A DNA stretch of 64,000 nucleotides from Psettodes erumei (taxonomy: Eukaryota; Chordata; Actinopteri; Pleuronectiformes; Psettodidae). Position 1 is the first letter of the stretch; the number at the start of each line of letters is the position of its first letter. The notes beneath the pieces were generated by a model. It saw only the letters and a program-made list of their open reading frames with translations. It was not told where the DNA came from and did no database searches. The stretch is taken from NCBI GenBank assembly GCA_016785225.1, contig JAFBJZ010000375.1:1725001-1789000 (forward strand). Direction: 5' to 3'. The position numbers were made by a program, and so were the translations under genes. Below are positions 63,536 to 64,000 of this stretch, in pieces.

Positions 63536-63834
63536 CATGCAGCTGTGCTTGAAGCGCTGTGTACACCTGCAGCGCGTGCTGACGGCTTCCTTCCCGCTTT
63601 GATGCGTAAAGCACCGGCGCTGCGTCATTGTTGGCATCAGCTGCCGCCGTTTGCCGCGTCGGTCCACATCTTCTTTGAAGTCCTCATTGCGTGCCGTTGT
63701 CTATCCGTCCCATCTCGAAGGTGCTGAAAGGTCATGACGACCACGTGATCACCTGCCTCCAGTTCTGTGGCAACCGCATCGTCAGCGGCTCCGACGACAA
63801 CACGCTGAAAGTCTGGTCGGCCATCACAGGAAAG
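9747..63834 (+). CDS. fbxw7: F-box/WD repeat-containing protein 7, alpha isoform, 5' part of the gene (spliced, runs off the right edge)
   Basis: This is the composite alpha coding region, made of exons 9747-9926, 10164-10700, 54557-54639, 56152-56293, 59954-60088, 62577-62700, 62905-63041 and 63721-63834. Every junction has AG/GT borders and the reading frame stays open through all of them, giving 484 residues before the window ends. FBXW7 is the substrate-recognition subunit of an SCF (SKP1-CUL1-F-box) E3 ubiquitin ligase. It binds phosphodegrons of proteins such as cyclin E, MYC, NOTCH and JUN through its WD40 propeller and binds SKP1 through the F-box. Seen here in order are an acidic N-terminus, a basic patch, the dimerisation segment, the F-box, a basic linker and one WD40 blade. 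The remaining blades, which hold the phosphodegron-binding arginines, lie outside the window. Identity is very secure. The exact start of alpha is less so, because an upstream exon is in frame. Confidence 0.95.
9927..10163 (+). other. fbxw7: fbxw7 short intron between the two alpha exons
   Basis: The intron is 237 bases, GTAAGG to TCGCAG. Its shortness fits the compact spacing of the alpha-specific exon pair. No feature was recognised inside it. Confidence 0.85.
10164..10700 (+). CDS. fbxw7: fbxw7 alpha-specific acidic exon
   Basis: The acceptor is TTTGTCGCAG, and the donor is AACAAGAAG followed by GTAAGC. The exon has 179 codons and is phase 0 at both ends. The peptide has long Glu/Asp runs, and EEEMDQDSDDFEHSAESGRE aligns with human EEEMDQESDDFDQSDDSSRE. 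That is the diagnostic match. Together with the previous exon, the alpha-specific region is 239 residues against 167 in human. The excess is mostly Glu-rich low-complexity sequence, likely from expansion of GAG/GAA codons. The exon ends SSNKK, so splicing to the common exon makes a basic cluster KKMKRK. The + strand is almost pure purine from about 10340 to 10610. Confidence 0.93.
10866..10955. repeat. Possible tail of a teleost repeat
   Basis: GTAATTTGGGTGAACTGACC followed by CTTTA is a phrase common at one end of fish interspersed repeats. The rest of the element is not recognisable. A similar phrase in the opposite orientation may be present near 30443-30470. Confidence 0.3.
11510..11533. 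repeat. (CA)n microsatellite, interrupted
   Basis: A CA run with one G interruption. Confidence 0.9.
18500..19021 (+). promoter_or_regulatory. Presumed gamma promoter and 5' leader
   Basis: This stretch lies immediately before the gamma coding exon and must hold its leader and probably its promoter, because no upstream gamma exon is known. I see no TATA box, initiator or other named element. The placement is by position only. Confidence 0.25.
19022..19195 (+). CDS. fbxw7: fbxw7 gamma-isoform first coding exon
   Basis: The 58 codons from the ATG at 19022 end KIFSINIIAQGLPFCRRR and then meet a GTGAGT donor in phase 0. Human gamma ends KIFSISIIAQGLPFCRRR, so the match over the last 18 residues is nearly complete. 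The first 40 residues align only loosely with human gamma (shared EPLP motif), and the exon is nine residues longer. Splicing to 54557 gives RRRMKRK, a strong basic cluster consistent with the nucleolar location reported for mammalian gamma. An in-frame ATG at 18968 would add 18 residues. I prefer 19022 because its product length is closer to human. No TATA box or clear CpG island was seen upstream. Confidence 0.92.
21815..21990. repeat. Fragment of a teleost interspersed repeat (GCATGCTAACATG family)
   Basis: AGCACGCTGACATGCTCAAC, GAGATGGTGACCACGATAAA and GTGAGCATTTAGCTCGAGTA appear in the order of a very common fish repeat that carries AGCATTTAGCTCAAAGCAC. The family is recognised from memory. 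No coding sequence is present. Confidence 0.5.
24668..24816 (-). repeat. Degenerate copy of a teleost interspersed repeat (TTAATCGATTA-rich family)
   Basis: The + strand reads TAACTGTTTTCTGATATTTA, later GAAGATAATTATTTGCAGCA. This looks like the reverse complement of the common fish element beginning AGCTGCAACTAACGATTATT and containing AAAATGTCAGAAAATAG. It is probably a non-autonomous DNA transposon remnant. The copy is partial. The family assignment is from memory. Confidence 0.5.
29005..29062 (+). mobile_element. Possible LINE tail fragment
   Basis: GATTGATTTATTGATCCCAC followed by ACTGGGGAAACTCAC resembles the fish LINE tail motif TTTATTGATCCCCAGTGGGGAAATTC. The match is short. Confidence 0.35.
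31211..31240. repeat. (CCA)n trinucleotide repeat
   Basis: An ACC/CCA run with one early ATC interruption. Confidence 0.9.
34330..34370. repeat. Compound (TG)n(TA)n microsatellite
   Basis: A TG run passes directly into a TA run. Confidence 0.95.
34681..34710. repeat. (TG)n microsatellite
   Basis: A TG run with one early TA interruption. Confidence 0.95.
38814..38863. repeat. Compound (TG)n(CG)n microsatellite
   Basis: About 20 TG units pass into a CG run, giving about 50 bases of strict purine/pyrimidine alternation. Confidence 0.95.
39165..39275 (+). mobile_element. 3' tail of a fish SINE or L2-type LINE
   Basis: GTAAAGCACCTCGAGGTAAT followed by CTGTGAATTGGAACTATACA and AATAAAACTGGA corresponds to the shared tail (GTAAAGCGCCTTGAGATAAC, then GCTATATAAATAAA) of many fish SINEs and LINEs. 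No tRNA-like head was recognised, so only the tail is called. Confidence 0.5.
42968..43330. repeat. Copy of a teleost interspersed repeat (GCATGCTAACATG family)
   Basis: The stretch contains TTTTGACCTGATGATGATG, AATTCATCCTGAGGGGGACA, TCCAATAGTTGTTGAGATGT and CAGTCTGGACCAAAGCAGTG. These are hallmark phrases of an abundant fish element. It is longer than the fragment at 21815 and covers the downstream part of the unit. It has no open reading frame and is likely non-autonomous. Confidence 0.6.
46705..46972 (+). repeat. Copy of the same TTAATCGATTA-rich teleost repeat
   Basis: The copy contains AAAATGTCAGAAAATAGCAC, CAAAACCCCAAAATATTC and AAAAATGACTCAAATTATGG in the order expected for this family. 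It is bounded by AATTAATC-like sequence at the left and AATTGATTATT at the right. It is the most complete of the three copies in the window and likely a non-autonomous DNA transposon. It lies deep in the long alpha intron. Confidence 0.6.
48930..49225. repeat. Degenerate teleost repeat (AAGTAAAAGTA family)
   Basis: Repeated motifs AAGTAAAAGT, AAGTAAAAGTCCTTCTACTA and AGCATAAAGTGGAACGAATG, then GAAATACTCAAAAAGAGTAG, match the layout of a widespread fish non-autonomous DNA element with CAAGTAAAGTAC motifs. The copy is strongly diverged. It lies about 200 bases left of the beta CpG block. Confidence 0.5.
49862..49904. repeat. (CA)n microsatellite inside the beta promoter block
   Basis: About 21 CA units followed by CG-rich alternating sequence, roughly 230 bases before the beta ATG. 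Confidence 0.95.
50130..50168 (+). CDS. fbxw7: fbxw7 beta-isoform first coding exon (short form)
   Basis: The 13 codons read MGFYGTLKMIFYK and are followed by GTGAGT, in phase 0. The same 13 residues end the human beta-specific N-terminus, so the exon identity is clear. In human they are preceded by a longer segment with a hydrophobic stretch that anchors beta to the ER. Here an in-frame TGA at 50016-50018 closes the frame upstream. No in-frame ATG lies between that stop and 50130, and the intervening codons do not resemble the human leader. In this fish, beta from this exon should start at 50130 and lack the membrane segment, unless another upstream exon supplies it. Confidence 0.88.
51985..52008. 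repeat. (GT)n microsatellite
   Basis: A GT run followed by a T run. Confidence 0.9.
52122..52157. repeat. (CA)n microsatellite
   Basis: About 17 CA units, close to a CT/CA-rich stretch that starts near 52080. Confidence 0.95.
52568..52594. repeat. (TG)n microsatellite
   Basis: A pure TG run of about 13 units. Confidence 0.95.
54557..54639 (+). CDS. fbxw7: fbxw7 first common exon
   Basis: The acceptor is a long pyrimidine tract ending TTTCTTAG, and the donor is CCCAAG followed by GTAAAG. It encodes MKRKLDHGPEVRSFPSGKKP and a few more residues, matching human MKRKLDHGSEVRSFSLGKKP. All three 5' ends splice here in phase 0. Because the exon opens with ATG, it could also serve as an internal start. 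MKRK supplies half of a nuclear localisation signal, with the residues before it set by the alternative first exon. The exon ends with two bases of an AGC serine codon. Confidence 0.95.
54640..56151 (+). other. fbxw7: fbxw7 intron after the first common exon
   Basis: The intron is 1.5 kb, GTAAAG to TTGCAG. No repeat or exon was recognised. It splits a serine codon after its second base. Confidence 0.85.
56152..56293 (+). CDS. fbxw7: fbxw7 common exon with conserved regulatory phosphosites
   Basis: The acceptor is GTGAATTGCAG and the donor is TTTCAG followed by GTGAGC. It encodes SPTGIVPCPATPTTFGHIRT, then the conserved GQGQQRRRITSIQPPTGLQE and WLRTFQ. Human has VPCSATPTTFGDLRA and RRRITSVQPPTG at these places. 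The Thr-Pro of ATP and the Ser in RRRITS are the positions reported as phosphorylated in human FBXW7 (T205 and S227), and both are kept here. The exon begins with the third base of a split codon and ends in phase 0. Confidence 0.95.
57035..57067. repeat. (ATTT)n tetranucleotide repeat
   Basis: About 8 ATTT units, inside the hAT-like fragment. Confidence 0.9.
57126..57147. repeat. (CT)n microsatellite
   Basis: A pure CT run of about 11 units. Confidence 0.9.
59954..60088 (+). CDS. fbxw7: fbxw7 dimerisation-domain exon
   Basis: The acceptor is CTCTGTTCCAG and the donor is AAAGAG followed by GTGAGT. The 45 codons begin SWTGPEKLLALDELIDSCEP and end FQRDFISLLPKE. They are identical to the human segment as recalled, except Thr for Ser at residue 3. 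This helical segment mediates homodimerisation of FBXW7 directly before the F-box, which affects how weak degrons are ubiquitinated. Both ends are in phase 0. Confidence 0.96.
60089..62576 (+). other. fbxw7: fbxw7 intron before the F-box exon
   Basis: The intron is 2.5 kb, GTGAGT to AACAG. It holds a repeat copy at about 61578-61816. A T-rich stretch at 62220-62576 encodes a hydrophobic 114-codon open frame that I regard as a composition effect. Confidence 0.85.
61578..61816. repeat. Shortened copy of the TTAATCGATTA-rich teleost repeat
   Basis: It begins CTAAAGCTGCAAGTCAATTA and ends GAAAATAATCAGATTAACTG. The two ends are roughly inverted, as expected for terminal inverted repeats. The centre is diverged and shorter than in the copy at 46705. 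Confidence 0.55.
62577..62700 (+). CDS. fbxw7: fbxw7 F-box exon
   Basis: The acceptor is CTTTTAACAG and the donor is GAAGAAG followed by GTGAGT. It encodes LALYVLSFLEPKDLLQAAQT, CRYWRILAEDNLLW and REKCREEG, the F-box helices that dock on SKP1. The only difference from the human segment as recalled is Arg for Lys in REKCREEG. The exon ends after the first base of a glycine codon. Confidence 0.97.
62701..62904 (+). other. fbxw7: fbxw7 short intron after the F-box, with an open frame if retained
   Basis: The intron is 204 bases, GTGAGT to CTGACAG. If it stays in the transcript, the F-box frame continues for 43 codons (GESPVFAADADRQRQ, ending VAVPVLK) to a TAA at 62829-62831. The product would carry the dimerisation segment and F-box but no WD40 propeller. 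Confidence 0.8.
62905..63041 (+). CDS. fbxw7: fbxw7 linker exon between F-box and WD40 propeller
   Basis: The acceptor is CTCTCCTGACAG and the donor is CCCAAG followed by GTAGCT. It completes a split glycine codon and then reads IDEPLPLKKRKIVKPGF, followed by HSPWKSAYIRQHRIDTNWRR and GDLKSPK. Human has IDEPLHIKRRKVIKPGF and then an almost identical helical linker. The KKRK patch lies on the linker that holds the F-box and the propeller in a fixed orientation. It ends in phase 0. Confidence 0.96.
63042..63720 (+). other. fbxw7: fbxw7 intron before the first WD40 exon
   Basis: The intron is 679 bases, GTAGCT to CGAAG. It contains a CA repeat at 63497-63531. No other feature was recognised. Confidence 0.85.
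63497..63531. repeat. (CA)n microsatellite
   Basis: About 17 CA units, about 190 bases before the first WD40 exon. Confidence 0.95.
63721..63834 (+). CDS. fbxw7: fbxw7 exon for the first WD40 blade
   Basis: The 38 codons read VLKGHDDHVITCLQFCGNRI, then VSGSDDNTLKVW and SAITGK. They match human with Ile for Val near the end. The pattern GH, about 25 residues, then a hydrophobic-W ending is a WD40 repeat. The donor is AAAG followed by GTAAGC. The acceptor is CATCTCGAAG, an AAG acceptor with a broken pyrimidine tract, weaker than the others in this gene. The propeller continues past the right edge of the window. Confidence 0.96.
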
Positions 63835-64000
63835 GTAAGCGACAGTTGCTGATTCCTTTCTCTGGTTCAGGTTAAATCATTTTCATTTCATTTTTCACAC
63901 TTACTGTTGAAATCTTGACGTTCGGTCATCACGTGTTGTGTGTTGTACATTTAGCTACACATAGAACATAGCATTTACCAGGTGTTTAGTAATATTTGCT

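Overview
This 64 kb window is vertebrate genomic DNA, almost certainly from a teleost fish. It holds the 5' part of one large gene on the + strand: fbxw7 (F-box and WD-repeat domain containing 7, also called Cdc4 or Ago). This is the substrate receptor of an SCF-type ubiquitin ligase. The identification rests on long near-identical matches, recalled rather than searched, to vertebrate FBXW7: the dimerisation segment, the F-box, the basic linker and the first WD40 blade. The teleost assignment comes from several degenerate interspersed repeats that look like common fish families, many CA/TG microsatellites, and short downstream introns. I found no second protein-coding gene on either strand.

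Layout. Positions 1-2400 hold nothing I can assign. A probable first alpha exon with its leader ends at a splice donor after 3270. It contains an in-frame 51-codon reading frame from 3118. The alpha-specific exons follow at 9678-9926 (usual start ATG at 9747) and 10164-10700 (very Glu-rich). The gamma first exon is at 19022-19195. The beta first exon is at 50130-50168, inside a CpG-rich, promoter-like block (about 49400-50350). All three alternative 5' ends finish in phase 0 and can splice to the common exon at 54557, which itself begins with ATG. The common exons are 54557-54639, 56152-56293, 59954-60088 (dimerisation), 62577-62700 (F-box), 62905-63041 (linker) and 63721-63834 (first WD40 blade). 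The remaining WD40 exons lie beyond the right edge.

How the parts work together. One gene uses three promoters to give the same ligase receptor different N-termini, which in mammals send it to nucleoplasm (alpha), cytoplasm/ER (beta) and nucleolus (gamma). The visible common part amounts to 245 codons. The alpha-specific part is 239 codons here against 167 in human, enlarged mainly by Glu-rich sequence.

The most interesting observations are: an upstream exon that would extend alpha by 74 in-frame residues; a beta exon without the hydrophobic leader known in human; a long purine-only coding tract; a stop-free pair of alpha exons matching the human circ-FBXW7 region; and an intron-retention reading frame just after the F-box. 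All repeat family assignments are from memory and are given with moderate confidence.
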